Assembly: GCA_021234155.1 (NCBI GenBank)
Contig: JAJEKV010000015.1
Location: 3,694,852-3,758,851, forward strand
Length of the DNA stretch: 64,000 nucleotides
Direction: 5' to 3'
Source: Isoetes taiwanensis
Taxonomy: Eukaryota > Streptophyta > Lycopodiopsida > Isoetales > Isoetaceae
The notes beneath the pieces were generated by a model, which saw nothing but the letters and a program-made list of their open reading frames with translations, searched no databases and had not been told where the DNA came from. Positions 1-10,689 of this stretch are shown piece by piece (the stretch's first letter is position 1; every line of letters starts with the position of its first letter). The position numbers and the translations under genes were made by a program.

Positions 1-149
1 ACCATATGCTCTATGTCACTCTTTTTTTGGGTTGCCCCTAGGGGGGCAAACCCTTGTTTATGTGGGTTTTTGGCATATTATAGGTATATGCTAGAATATC
101 CCTAGGATATGCTGGTGACTGCTCCAAACCTCCTATTTCCTGTAAACTC

Positions 150-1025
150 TCGATCAGGTGGTAAAGAACTCCACGTCTCATTTCTTGAAAATAACAAGTA
201 ACCGGGCAAGGCGAGGGAGGTTGCGGCAATGGTTGGGAAGGCGTGGTTATGCATACGAGGAAGCGGGAGCAGGCGAGATGAGAGTCGGTGATAGAAGGCA
301 AAATGGATTTGGCATATGCAACTCTGTTCTTGGATTTAAGGAAAGCTTTTCACAAAATTTGGGGCGAGCATTTTCTTATCCCTCTTACGCAATCCAGGCA
401 TTAGGATTCCTTTGTTCTTCAGGTTACGGCGGGGTAAGCTTCTTGGTGATCAAATTTCCTTTAAATTTCCTTTTTCTTTGCAAAACCATAGCTAAGGAGG
501 TACAATCTTCGCATGTTTGGTTGATCTCATTTTTTTTTCCAAAACCATTTTATCCAAGCAAATCCATTCAAACACACACCGAGGTCTAGTGCCCTATTTT
601 CTCACATGCACTTTGTATAAGCAATATCTAGTGGCGAGATCCATCGCAGAAGAGAAAGCTATTATGCACAAACCACCTTAACGGTAGTTCTTGGCGATTA
701 CGGAAAGCCTATTTCGTTCGCAGAGAAGGAGTTAGGGCAAATGCATCTTGATCTCCTCAATCAAACATGGTAGAAGGCAGTGGATTTGGCATATGCAACT
801 ATATTATTGCGCATTTAAGAAAACGCCTTTCACATATTTTAGAGTAGAACATTTGGTATCCTTCTTTTGCATTCCAACATTCTGAATTCATTTGTTTCTT
901 CATATGTTCTGGCAGGTAGGCTTCTTGCTAAACCATAACTAAGCAGGTACAATGCTGCACGATTTTGTTAGTCTCATGTTTTTTTCCCAAACCAGCTTGT
1001 CCAACATATCCATTCAAATGCACGT
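150..1025 (+). mobile_element. LINE reverse-transcriptase fragment, internally duplicated
   Basis: This is a decayed piece of a non-LTR retrotransposon. Around 305-375 one frame reads FLDLRKAFHKIWGEHF, which fits RT motif A of plant LINEs (F-x-D-x-x-K-A-F-x-x-x-W). The stretch from about 285 to 585 recurs at about 765-1,020 with many point changes; both contain 'tggatttggcatatgcaact' and both end near 'catccattcaaa'. Frames are broken in both copies, so neither is functional. It may belong to the LINE family whose 3' ends lie at 3.4-4.7 and 5.6-6.6 kb, because plant LINE RT precedes the YGVEVWG region, but the parts do not overlap and this link is inference. Confidence 0.55.
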
Positions 1026-1144
1026 GGAAAGCTTATTTCGTTGTTAAAGTTTGGTACGGTACGATTCCAATCAATAGTTGCAGGTGGGTTTAAATGCAAC
1101 TTTAAATAGTCCTGTAAATTGTCTGCAATGTTCTGTGGGAAAAT

Positions 1145-1290
1145 ATAAGATAAGATAAGATAAGATAAGATAAGATAAGATGAATTTTTACGTCCATGGG
1201 AACCCAACGGGTTATGGGATGGCACATGCAAGGGCAACAGCCCATCTAAAACCTGGGGACTAGGCCCCATCACCAAACACAATAACCAAA
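1145..1290 (-). mobile_element. LINE 3' end with (TTATC)n tail
   Basis: Read on the minus strand, the segment ends 'CCATGGACGTAAAAATTC' followed by a pentanucleotide (TTATC)n run at 1,145-1,181. The terminal block, a CATGTGCC-like stretch and then TGGACGTAAAA, matches the ends of the LINE pieces at 4,600-4,640 and 6,520-6,550. Only the last 100-150 bases remain, so this is a heavily 5'-truncated insertion. The right flank at 1,305-1,318 also reads 'aagaataagataaga', so the microsatellite unit may derive from the target sequence. Confidence 0.6.
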
Positions 1291-2189
1291 TATTAAAAGG
1301 CTACCAAGAATAAGATAAGAAACCTGATATACAAAGATTATTGATATAGGAAATTCAGAACAAAATAGGGCAAATGGCTGTCAAGGAAGACAGAAAGAAG
1401 TTGCCATACTTGCAAGCACTAGTAAAGGAGACCTTGAAAAGGCATCCTTGTGCGGAAGGTACCAGTAAAGGAGACTCTGAAACGGAGTCCTCACGAGGAA
1501 GATACCCTTGTTACTAAACTATATAAAGTTACACGTTATTTATGATATTCCTGGAAATGCCCTTATTCTTGGGGGCATACTATGGGAGTCACAGTGAACT
1601 GTACTTTATTATGTATTCTCTAACCTTTGTGACGGTAGTTGTGGGTTCTTCTGCTCTGCTCTGATTGCACATGCAACACTTTCCATATGAACCTAGTGGC
1701 AACAACAATGTTTGCAAGAACTGAAGGTTGTAAGTTACTCTTCTAGAGATCACTTGATAAGGTTTCATTGCATTGTGCTGAGGCATGATTCCTCTACATG
1801 AAACAAGGTGTATGAATCTGTAGTCTATCTAGTCTTCGAATTTGCATATTTGAGCATTGTGACTCTTGCATTTCAAAATTCCACCTGAGAACTAAGGCAA
1901 ACAGAAAGAAAGTATGTAGCAAGGAGGGCAGATAACCGCATGAAATTACAACTATGTGTGGCATGTGTTGTTTAGATGTGGCATGATGAAATTGTCAGGA
2001 TCTGGATGATTAGGCTCAGAGAGCCTTGCTTTTCAACATGGGATATTGTGAACTGTGGATGCCTATAAATGGTTTTTCTTTTCTTTTTTAAAATTCCATA
2101 TACCAGATTCCAATTTAAACAGACATTTGGTGGTGCCAAAACTATGATGTTGCTAGCAAATGGTTTGCAAAGAGGTTCTTCCTCAATTA

Positions 2190-2236
2190 AATGGTTTGGT
2201 GGACGTTAAAAAAATTATTCTATTCTATTCTATTCA
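2190..2236 (+). mobile_element. LINE 3' tail remnant with (TTCTA)n
   Basis: The sequence 'ggtggacgttaaaaaaatta' followed by several TTCTA units reproduces the terminal signature GTGGACGTTAAAA of the LINE family in this window. Only the extreme 3' end is recognisable. Confidence 0.5.
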
Positions 2237-2239
2237 ATG

Positions 2240-3370
2240 GAGAACAATTTTCCGTGTGCTTTATAGTGCTATACTGCTGTAACTATACTTGAATTTTAAA
2301 CTCTTGGCAAGCGTTATGTCTATATACGATTGATCAGCATGGACCTGGTAATGGTATTGCATTCGCAGAAGGTAACTAAATCTCATCTTCATAACTTGTG
2401 GCATCGTTTGATTAAGTCATGTGTTTGGCTTGTACTGCTCATTTCATGGATTACGCTTATTTTTACTTATAAATGGTGAGGCTTCTCGAGCTCTGTATAC
2501 AAAACGAAGTTACTTCTAAGCAGGATTCTGCCATGTGATCGCCCACAAAAAAAACATGAGGATTTTCTTATTATATATTATTATTTTTGATGTCAAAACT
2601 GAATGGCATAATTCAAATTCGATTTGGACATCTAAATGGTGCAGGAATTGGTGGGTCTGGCGTTTGGAAATAACATGCATGGTATGATATTTGGATAATG
2701 AAATGTTGTCTTAATTTTCCAGAAAATGTTGTATTATGTGGTACTTATGTTGGATGATTTCTACATGTGCAGCTTGCTTGTCTACGTGGGCTAGCCTCTC
2801 GTGATGGCCGATTGTGAATTTGATAGTCTCCCAAGATTAAAAAACACATCCATACGTTATCCATTAAGGAAGCTGCTATAACCTACATTATCGAGAATAG
2901 CTCCTCCAGATCAAGCATAGATTCTAATTAGTTTATTGGGTTGCTAAATCTTTTCTAGTTCTAAGCAATATACATTTCTGTGAGCTGTGTTTTTCTCAGA
3001 TTGCTTGAGTGAAATGTTAAATGGATCCGTAGTGTTTTTTGATGGATAAGCACGCAAATGGTGATCCATTTGGTAATCCACGGTCTGATATAAAATGGTT
3101 ATGTCTAATAGCTCTTTAATTAAAGCTCTTAACCCGTGCTCCCGTAAAAATTCGAGATAGATCTTTGAAGAAGTTGTTTCTCAAGATGCTCGGGACTCTC
3201 AAGGATCCGGCTTTTAAGCAGGTCCTCTTTGCAAAGATAACCGAGTCCGCGGATCCCCATTGCAGGTGAAATTTTATTCGTTTATTTCTAGAGGATGTAC
3301 TTTTGAAGTATTTTTGTTCTTACTTTAGATTTATAAAGAAGTTGTTCTTAATGTTTTTTTGTTGAAGGGT
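2240..3370. other. AT-rich stretch, no supported gene
   Basis: No convincing coding region was found. A short open stretch near 3,170-3,268 (reading KMLGTLKDPAFKQVLFAKI) is followed by a splice-like GTGAAA, but I cannot tie it to any family or to other exons. Confidence 0.4.
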
Positions 3371-3389
3371 GAAACCCAAGCATGACTAT

Positions 3390-4676
3390 TGCCTTAGCGA
3401 TCCTCGTCCTCGCAACACCCTATCCGGGAGTTATATTTAGGGGGACAGGGAAGTGGAGATGGTGCGAGCTTCAAGTATCCGGGAATTGATTTCACTACTA
3501 ACATGCCGTGGGATGAGTGTGTGGAGAGGAGAGCCGGTCCGAGGCTGGAAGGCTTTATATAAAGATTAAAAAGCAGCGTGTTGCCTAGGATAGATCTCGG
3601 TGGCTGAGGAGAGCACACCTGTTTAGGGCTTTGGTCGAGTTTGCTGCTATATGGGGTGGAGGTTTGGGGCCCAAAGCCAGTTAGCAAAAATACGTGGGAT
3701 AGGTTGGAAAGGGTGCGTAAAGCTTTTCTTGACATATAGCTTGGGAGGAAGGACAACCGCATCATCGATTTTGTTGTATGAGGCGGGGTCCGCCTTTTAC
3801 AACGATTCGCTATGCGCAGCATCTTACTTGCTTCCATAAGGTGGATGGGATGGATGAGCATCGCTTGCCCCCACAGGCTGTGTTGTTAACGGAGGGCCCC
3901 GGTGCCGAAGAGGGTATGGCACTTCCAGCAATCGTAAAGGGATGGTTTAGGAGGTGGTCTATGGATTACCAATGATGATGGTGGCACCGGCGATTCGATG
4001 ATGAGAATGGGCAATTGGATGCGGGCTATCTTTGCCACCCCGTGGGATGCCTCTACTCTTGCAAAGCCCAAGACGAGCACTATCATGCTCGATTAATCCC
4101 GGCCTTGAGCATGGACCCCATCGGTATTTTGAAAGCACACATCTCGGTGAAGAAACGAGGAGAGCTATTGCTGCCATAAGGACGGTTCCCATTACCTCTT
4201 TAATTGAAACAGTGCATTTGGGAGGTGAATGGCGGGGTACGGGATCCCCGAGGAGGAGAGGATATGTCGGTGTTGTGAGATGCACGTGATAGAGGATGAG
4301 CACCATGCCCTCTACGGTGCCCAAAGCATATGCCATGTCCGAGCAATGCACACTGATCTTAGATGCTCTGACACACCGCTACATCAGTTACTTGCATCAC
4401 CTATGGTAGCGCGACTGGGAGCTTACATCCTGCAGATTTCAGCCGTCAGACTTGCTCTTCTGGGGCATGGTATTTGAGAGCCTACTGTTAGGGTTTTTCC
4501 TCCCAAGTGGGGGTTTTTTCATCCCGGTAGTAGGGTTCTACTGTACAGTTACATTGTTTGTTTTTGGTGTTGGGGTTTTTGGCTTTTTTGCCTGTTCTCT
4601 GCATGTACCGTCTCATAGGCCTCTGGCCTCCGTGGACGTTAAAATAAACTTCCTTCCTTCCTTCCTTCCTACCTAT
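3390..4676 (+). mobile_element. LINE, 3' part of ORF2 and 3' end with (TTCC)n tail
   Basis: A 5'-truncated non-LTR retrotransposon. Frames are broken but successive motifs are in family order. An RT thumb-like segment (GIDFTTNMPWDECVERR, about 3,480-3,530) comes first, then LLYGVEVWGPK (about 3,640-3,675) with TWDRLERVRKAFLD behind it. Next is a C-terminal zinc-binding-like segment reading ICRCCEMHVIEDEHHALYG (about 4,262-4,318), fitting Cx2C...ExEHxxxxC although the last Cys is not obvious. The 3' UTR ends in 'ctccgtggacgttaaaataa' and a (TTCC)n tail at 4,651-4,670. The same order occurs in the copy at 5.56-6.58 kb. Many stops show that it is dead. Confidence 0.75.
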
Positions 4677-4679
4677 TAA

Positions 4680-5555
4680 TCCTTTCCCTCTTACCAAGGT
4701 TAACACTTTGGTTGCTTAAAGTAATCAATCTTGCTTTTCCAAAATGCTTTTGTGTTTTTGATGATTAGGAACTCTATTACAAGTGGAAACCTTAGCCTTG
4801 GGACTTTCTTACCTTTTATACATCGCAACTTTTTGTTTTTGCAACTTCATATGTTGCTTGCTATAAGAACCCAAGGTTTGCCAAATACTTCAACTATGGT
4901 TTCTTATTTGGCCATCTCTGGTATACTCAATGGTTCCCACAATTTGGATATGCTAAACTTGATCTCAGAGTAATGTTGTTCTCTTCGAGACTTTCTAGAG
5001 ATCAGAACTTTTCAGTGCTTTATTTTTTGTTAATAGGAATAAATATCACACAAAGATTGGCTTGTTGTCTGATGCTTTTAACCTTTATGATGGTGCATAT
5101 GAATTGGTTATTATTAATTGGTCAATAAGTACATGGATTAGTTTCTTTTTTCTGCTCAATAATGAATTTATTTTGTGACTAAAAACGTGAACATGAACTG
5201 AGAGAAAGAAATTCTATTATCTGAGTGCAAGTGCAAGTGCAAGCACAAATAACGAGGATGTCACCCTTTATTACGAACATGTTGTCATGGATGCTTAAAC
5301 AAAAGATGCAAACACTAATATGCAAATAAAAATCCAGGTTTTTCCATCAATTTTGTGCAAAGCCATGTAGGAGTAGTAAAGAAAATTTACAAAAACTGGA
5401 GGTTTAGACAATAAAACAAATATCAATAGAACCAGACCTAAGTGTCACCAATGAACAAATATACATGCATGAATTTGAAAGATAAAATATACCTACTAAA
5501 CATTGTCGAATACACTTCGATCAAAAGCTTCACCCATGTCATAAATTATACAAGA
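4680..5555. other. Unassigned AT-rich spacer
   Basis: Sequence between two LINE copies. No conserved coding, RNA gene or clear repeat was seen apart from a short 'gtgcaagtgcaagtgcaagc' run at about 5,227. Confidence 0.4.
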
Positions 5556-5559
5556 AATT

Positions 5560-6584
5560 TATCGCGGCGGCCTTGAAATTTTTCTTTTGTACGGAGTTGA
5601 AGTCTGGGGCCCAGTGGTGTCCCTAGCTACTTGGAGCGACTTAGAACAGGTGCAGAAGGCCTTCTTAGCACGGGCACTCGGAGTGAAATCCACGGTCCCA
5701 TATCAAATTTTGTTGCGGAGATGGGTTTCCGCCACTTCTTCGAAGCGGCCCTTGATAGACACATCGTCTATTTCCAGAAGGTGGTAAATATGGATGATGA
5801 TCGTCTACTGCACTTGGCTTATGCAGTGGCAATGTTTCCACAACGACTCAAGAATTGTTGGAAGGATAAAAGAGTGCAGTGGCTAACTAGATGGAATGTC
5901 CAGGAGCACATGTGCATCCAGGTAGAAACAGAGGCAGATCGTGACAGCCTGAGATGTTACCTTGATGCTTGTTTCTCTAGCAAGCTTTGGGATTCCAAGG
6001 CTCGAGCAAGTCAAAACAGAACACATTACAAGCAAAGACATATCCCACATTAGAACGAGGCCTGGCGCTACCTACGCTCACATCTCCGCCCATGAAAAGC
6101 GGGCATATCGCCTCCATTCAAGACAGTGCCCACCATCTCCTGGGATTGAGGCAGTCGATGGATTGGGGAGCCACGTCGGGATAGGGTTTGTCGGGTGCTG
6201 CCGCATCGGAGCTGTTGAGGATGAGTGTCACACTTTTCCGAGCTGCCAAAGATATGATCGGGATTAGGACACGTATATGCTCGGTTGATTAGACCTGATG
6301 AGCCGCTACACATGATACTGGGCACGACTTCGGTGCGCTCACTCGGATCATACATTCAGGAAGTACTGGACTTGAGGGCTCAGATATGCCCCCAGTCAAC
6401 CATTTAATTGATGTCAGCAGTCTTATTGCTGCCACGGTTTTTCCCTCGAAAACCCTTCGGGGCGGGAGTTTTTTAATCCGGGCAGTAATGTGACTGCTGC
6501 GCTTTTTGTATTGGGTCCCATAGGCCGATTGGTCTCCGTGGACGATAAAAACAATTCTATTCTATTCTATTCTATTCTATTCTT
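5560..6584 (+). mobile_element. LINE, 3' part of ORF2 and 3' end with (TTCTA)n tail
   Basis: A second 5'-truncated copy of the LINE at 3.4-4.7 kb. It begins with LLYGVEVWGPVVS, followed by TWSDLEQVQKAFLARALGVKS, and later a zinc-binding-like segment reading CRIGAVEDECHTFPSCQRY (about 6,200-6,255). The 3' UTR matches the first copy ('gattggtctccgtggacgat') and ends in (TTCTA)n at about 6,555-6,583. Flanks read GCGGCGGCC on the left (5,562-5,570) and GCGGCCGCC on the right (6,586-6,594), a possible mutated target duplication. Several frameshifts make it non-functional. Confidence 0.78.
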
Positions 6585-6589
6585 GCGGC

Positions 6590-8050
6590 CGCCTCGAACA
6601 TATTTTGAAATTGAATTATTGAAAAAATCTTTAAAAGCATAAGGAATAGATCCTAGGAGGGTAACAATATTGCAAGTTTAGGTTTACATTGCATATTTAA
6701 GGTCGTGGAAATCGTGGCCACTAATGCCATACTCATGCCTAATTATGTTCATGCTCTAATACAGATATGACATAGGCATGTCTCAAACGTCAGAAAAGAA
6801 GTTGAATGAACAGATGCCAGTTGCCTCTGCAAATGGAAGATGCACAATAGAGCTTCAAAATAGAGTTCTTTCTTTGCCATGGATACACTAATTATGATGT
6901 CTAGCATTCATATTGAAAGCTTGCATATCTCTATTGCAAGCTTGCATATCTACGTTCATTGCATTATATATATTTAAGACATAAAGATCAGATGCACTTA
7001 TTTGTAAGGCACAACAATGCAATATGCATATATGTAAAAGTGAGCATCTAAAATGTCTAAAAACATATTCACATAATGGAAGATTGATTCTGATACAAAA
7101 ATAACATAATATGAGTCCCTATTCATGCTTTGCAGGTTGAACGAACTGCTCATTCCTGTTATTCATGTTGGCCTTGAGTATAACTACTAACTTTGGATTG
7201 GTATTCCCATCATGACATTGCAAATATCTATCCAACATTTATATTAAGCCATGGCAAACAAAGCTATTTTTTGCTGATGAGGATCCTTATCTGCATGCTG
7301 CATGCTCCTATAAAAATCAATCATGCTTCAAAATTTTTATCAGTACAACCATAGAAAAAGCATGATTACAACCTTTTAACGGACCTTGGCAACCCCAAAA
7401 CATCAAGAACTAGCACTTAAAAAGACCACCTCTGCAACTTGCATTCGCAGGTTTTATTTACAATAATTCTAAAACTCAGACTAGGTGTGCAGACCAAACA
7501 GTCTTTGGGTCCCCTGCATGCATACACTTTGGAAAGCTCAAGCAATTTGAGCAAGCTTCATGACAGATCTGTTTGTGAATTTGTGTGTTCCATGATAGAA
7601 ATGCTGTAACTGAAGTGTTGAAGGGTAGGACAATCAGCAGAAATTTTGTCAATGCAAACTAGGGCAGTCACGAATTGGACTTAAGGTGTAAGGTGGTCAC
7701 AGTGACAGGATGAAGCAAAGGCGGACCAAGATTTTTTTATGATCAAGTAGTGATCTTAACGTACTCCATTAAGGATATACAAATAGGAAATTAGGCTAAG
7801 TTATACAAAATGTTGCGCTAATTTATGCAAATAATGGGTTTTGGTTTGGGATTATATTCTGACGAGGTTTAGAAATTTTGCCAGGAGCCGTAGGTATGTT
7901 TAATTTCAAAATGAACGCATACATTGACCAAGAACTTCATTAGTCTACAAACCTTTATGGATATACATATCTCTTGCCACTATGTTGTATTTACAGAAAA
8001 CATCTTCCCAATTATGTGATGTTTGTGGCATAATAATTCAGTCTATGTGC
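6590..8050. other. Non-coding spacer
   Basis: AT-rich DNA with no supported gene. Nothing beyond scattered short direct repeats (for example 'gcaagcttgcatatct' near 6,935) was seen. Confidence 0.4.
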
Positions 8051-8054
8051 AGAT

Positions 8055-9180
8055 TTATAATGCACCATAAACCTCCATACGTTGAAATGCTAAACATGAG
8101 GAGGACACCCATTTTGGAGCAGATGATTCAGGCACTGACAGGTGGCCTCCTGCATACTCGTGCACCATCTCTAATCTCTTCAAGATGCTATTCAAAGAAC
8201 CTACATGGAAGTTAGAGTCATCTGGCCATAAGTCCAAGGCAAAGTTTCCATAGCTTCCATTTCCATGACCATGAGTCAGTGCACCAGTCAATGACGTTTT
8301 GAGCTTGTCAAGTCTCCAGAGAGACTTCACAGATTGTTGCAATTTCGGAATCATTGTTTTCGCTTGATCCATTTTGTCGTGAATAATACAAATATATTAG
8401 CCGGGATACCTGTGGGAGTATAATCTCCACAACCAGTACTGTGTGTGACATGAGGCCTGCTCTAGTCTATGCGCTCTTCTTTGATCATGCAGCATCCTCC
8501 TCTCTCCTTCATCCTTGGTCTTCAGTAACTTTGTACGGATCACCTCGCACGTATCGCATTTGGAGAATGCAATTTTCTTTGCGATACTGACATCCCGGAA
8601 GCTCCGCCTCCATCGGTGATACCTTCTTGCCAGTCAATGCCACAACCTCTGCATTAACCTCTTCTAGAATGCTGGACTTCGTGAACATTGCAGGCAGCTT
8701 CCTGACGTTCTCTCTTATCCCCTCCTCGTTTCTCCTGCTGCGGTGGGGCAAAGATTCACAATTTTCCCTCACAAACATGGAAAACACGGCCTCACATGCC
8801 AATGTCGAGGAACGAGGCTTCAAGGTGCCGCAGTTACCATGTTTGGCCTTGCGTGCACCCTCAATGAATTGGGCCTTCCATTTCAGATATGCCGACTTTG
8901 AGATCCCGAGACCAAGGTACCATGCCCTCTCGCAAACGAGATTCCCTTGCAGCACTAGTCTCTTCGACCTTTCATGTTGTTGCCGAACATGTCATAAACA
9001 AAAGTAACCCTATCACTAGATTTCACGGCAAGGAATTCCTTTCGCATGTTAACAACTTGATTCGTAGAGAACTTGACGCAACACCTATTCTTGCAGCACA
9101 AGGTCCTTTTGTAACTGAGGATAGCATTCTGAGTGGTGAGATGAACAAGCTTTGGTGGCCTTACAACCTTCCCGGGCTGT
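8055..9180 (-). pseudogene. Family A (putative DDE-type transposase-like) gene fragment
   Basis: Read on the minus strand from about 9,175. Segments in order are a Cys-rich start (CCKNRCCVKF), DRVTFVYDMFGNNMKGRRD, LVCERAWYLGLGISKSAYLKW, HGNCGTLKPRSST, FTKSSILEEVN and then SCHTQYWLWR followed by YICIIHDKMDQ at about 8,440-8,360. The same order and key residues occur in the copy at 46.4-49.2 kb (AW..., HGNNGLLRPTART, KKSILEEVN, SCRSCYWMWR, CIIHDKMDQ), so this is a second copy of the same repetitive gene. The later acidic motifs of that copy are absent here, so the fragment is truncated on its C-terminal side. I cannot name the family with certainty; proteins labelled DUF7869 are my closest recollection. 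Confidence 0.6.
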
Positions 9181-9217
9181 CGGGAATGAAAAGTGTAATG
9201 TCGTTCTCATAATTTGG

Positions 9218-9460
9218 GTCATGTCCTGTTCATAGAGAGTTTGCATATATCAGGCTACGGTGGGAAGCCTGTTCCTACCAAGTTTTCTCTATTGAATCAA
9301 TAGAGAAAACTTGGTAGGAATCAATAGAGAAAACTTGGTAGGAACAGGCTTCCCACTGTAGCCTGATATATGCAGACTCTCTACGAACAGACACGACTAT
9401 TGGACAGGACACGACTCTATAGATAGATTGCCATGTCATCATATTCCAACACCCCCCCTC
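9218..9460 (-). mobile_element. Copia-like LTR start with polypurine tract, in a head-to-head inverted repeat
   Basis: On the minus strand a polypurine tract (GAGGGGGGG, 9,460-9,452) is followed immediately by TGTTGGAATATGATGAC, the usual junction between the internal region and the 3' LTR of Copia elements. The LTR runs about 155 bases and then meets an inverted copy of itself. Arms at about 9,218-9,294 and 9,320-9,397 are near-identical and centred on 'tattgaatcaata', with a small extra repeat of 'aatagagaaaacttggtagg'. The result looks like two truncated LTRs joined head to head. Confidence 0.6.
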
Positions 9461-9476
9461 AAGACGAACACCTCAT

Positions 9477-10564
9477 CTAGCCAAAATTATCGTGTCCTGG
9501 TTGATGCGTGAGCCATCTTTGGCTTCTTCTAAATCGTCTCCTTGTCTTCTGCATGTCTTCAAGCTTCATGTTTGAATCAACAACTTTCCTCTTGAATTTC
9601 CTTGTGTGAAGAGATATAGTTTGCACTTCATTTGTGTAAAGTTTTCTTTGTGTAAGCTTCTCTCTATTTGCTATCTCTACAGCTGCCATAAACAATAATT
9701 CAAGAGTAGTATGCTGTAACATAAGTGCCAGCATCATAAAGTTATCTGCAAATTCATGGATAAGATTTCCTCGCTGCTTAGCTGTTGCAATAGCAATCAA
9801 TCTCTCCATTTCATAAGCTGTATCTGTTTTCTTCTTGTTCTTATGTTCATGCTGTCTCAAGTTTCTTATCACAGTCCCATTGGCAGTTTCTAAAGTGCTC
9901 TGGATTCCCTCCCTTGAGCACATAGAAATTGTTGAGGTCTTTTGATGGTGGCCTCTTAAATCCCTTAAAATTAGATGTCCATTATCAAACAAATAGAAGT
10001 ACACCTGAATTGCTCCGATTGGGTTTTTGATAGTAAGAATGGCCGCTCTCATGATCCCAGCATCTCGAACTTCATCACATTTGACTGTAAAAGTAAGAGC
10101 TTTTGAATCACCATCAGTCTTGTTCTTTTGATTCTTCAGCAATTTTTCAGCACCGTCCGCCCTCCCTTAATCTGAGCGCCAACACCTTGTGCATCAGGGA
10201 TGGGATAGGGATATTTGGTATCTCTCTTTTGTGCAATCTCATTGCTTGCATCTCTTCTCTCTGGAGCATCTTCTATGGCTGAAAAATTTGTGTGGAAGGA
10301 GCCATATGCATTCTGGTACTCTGGATAAAAGCATTTCCCAATTACAGATCCGAAATCTATAATTTCCAGACAGTTTTGTGCCTGCTCCTGCTGGCATTTG
10401 TCTTCCATTGTTGCATGCACATCGACGCCAACAAAGTCAAATCTGCATGCTTTTGGAAGGTTCCTTTCTTCTTGGACGATGGCATGTGCTTGACTCTCTT
10501 CTGTAACCTCCTTAACAAGAGCATTTGAGGGATTTTTAACAGGATTGAAATGAACAGCACGCAT
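9477..10564 (-). CDS. Unknown ORF pair just upstream of an LTR polypurine tract
   Basis: Two minus-strand open frames, 10,564-10,136 (142 codons) and 10,142-9,477 (221 codons), overlap by a few bases and probably represent one reading frame with a frameshift. I do not recognise the protein. The second half contains a regular stretch (VKCDEVRDAGIMRAAILTI, then VYFYLFDNGHLILRDLRGH) followed by a long charged, probably helical region. The stop lies only about 17 bases before the polypurine tract, where an LTR retrotransposon normally ends its integrase/RT reading frame. No RT, RNase H or integrase motif is visible. It could be an extra ORF or a host gene segment captured by the element. Confidence 0.35.
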
Positions 10565-10689
10565 CTATGAATGATCTACAGCCATGAGATAGATAGCTTA
10601 GGATGGAGCAATTTATCTCATACCCATCGCCAGACTGCTTTCTGATGAGGCCCAGGGATAACTAAAGGCCACTTTGGCGATGGAGGCAA

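Noticed and set aside
9477-10142. Copia RNase H or integrase reading frame
   Set aside because: None of the expected pol motifs were found, so it is listed only as an unknown ORF.
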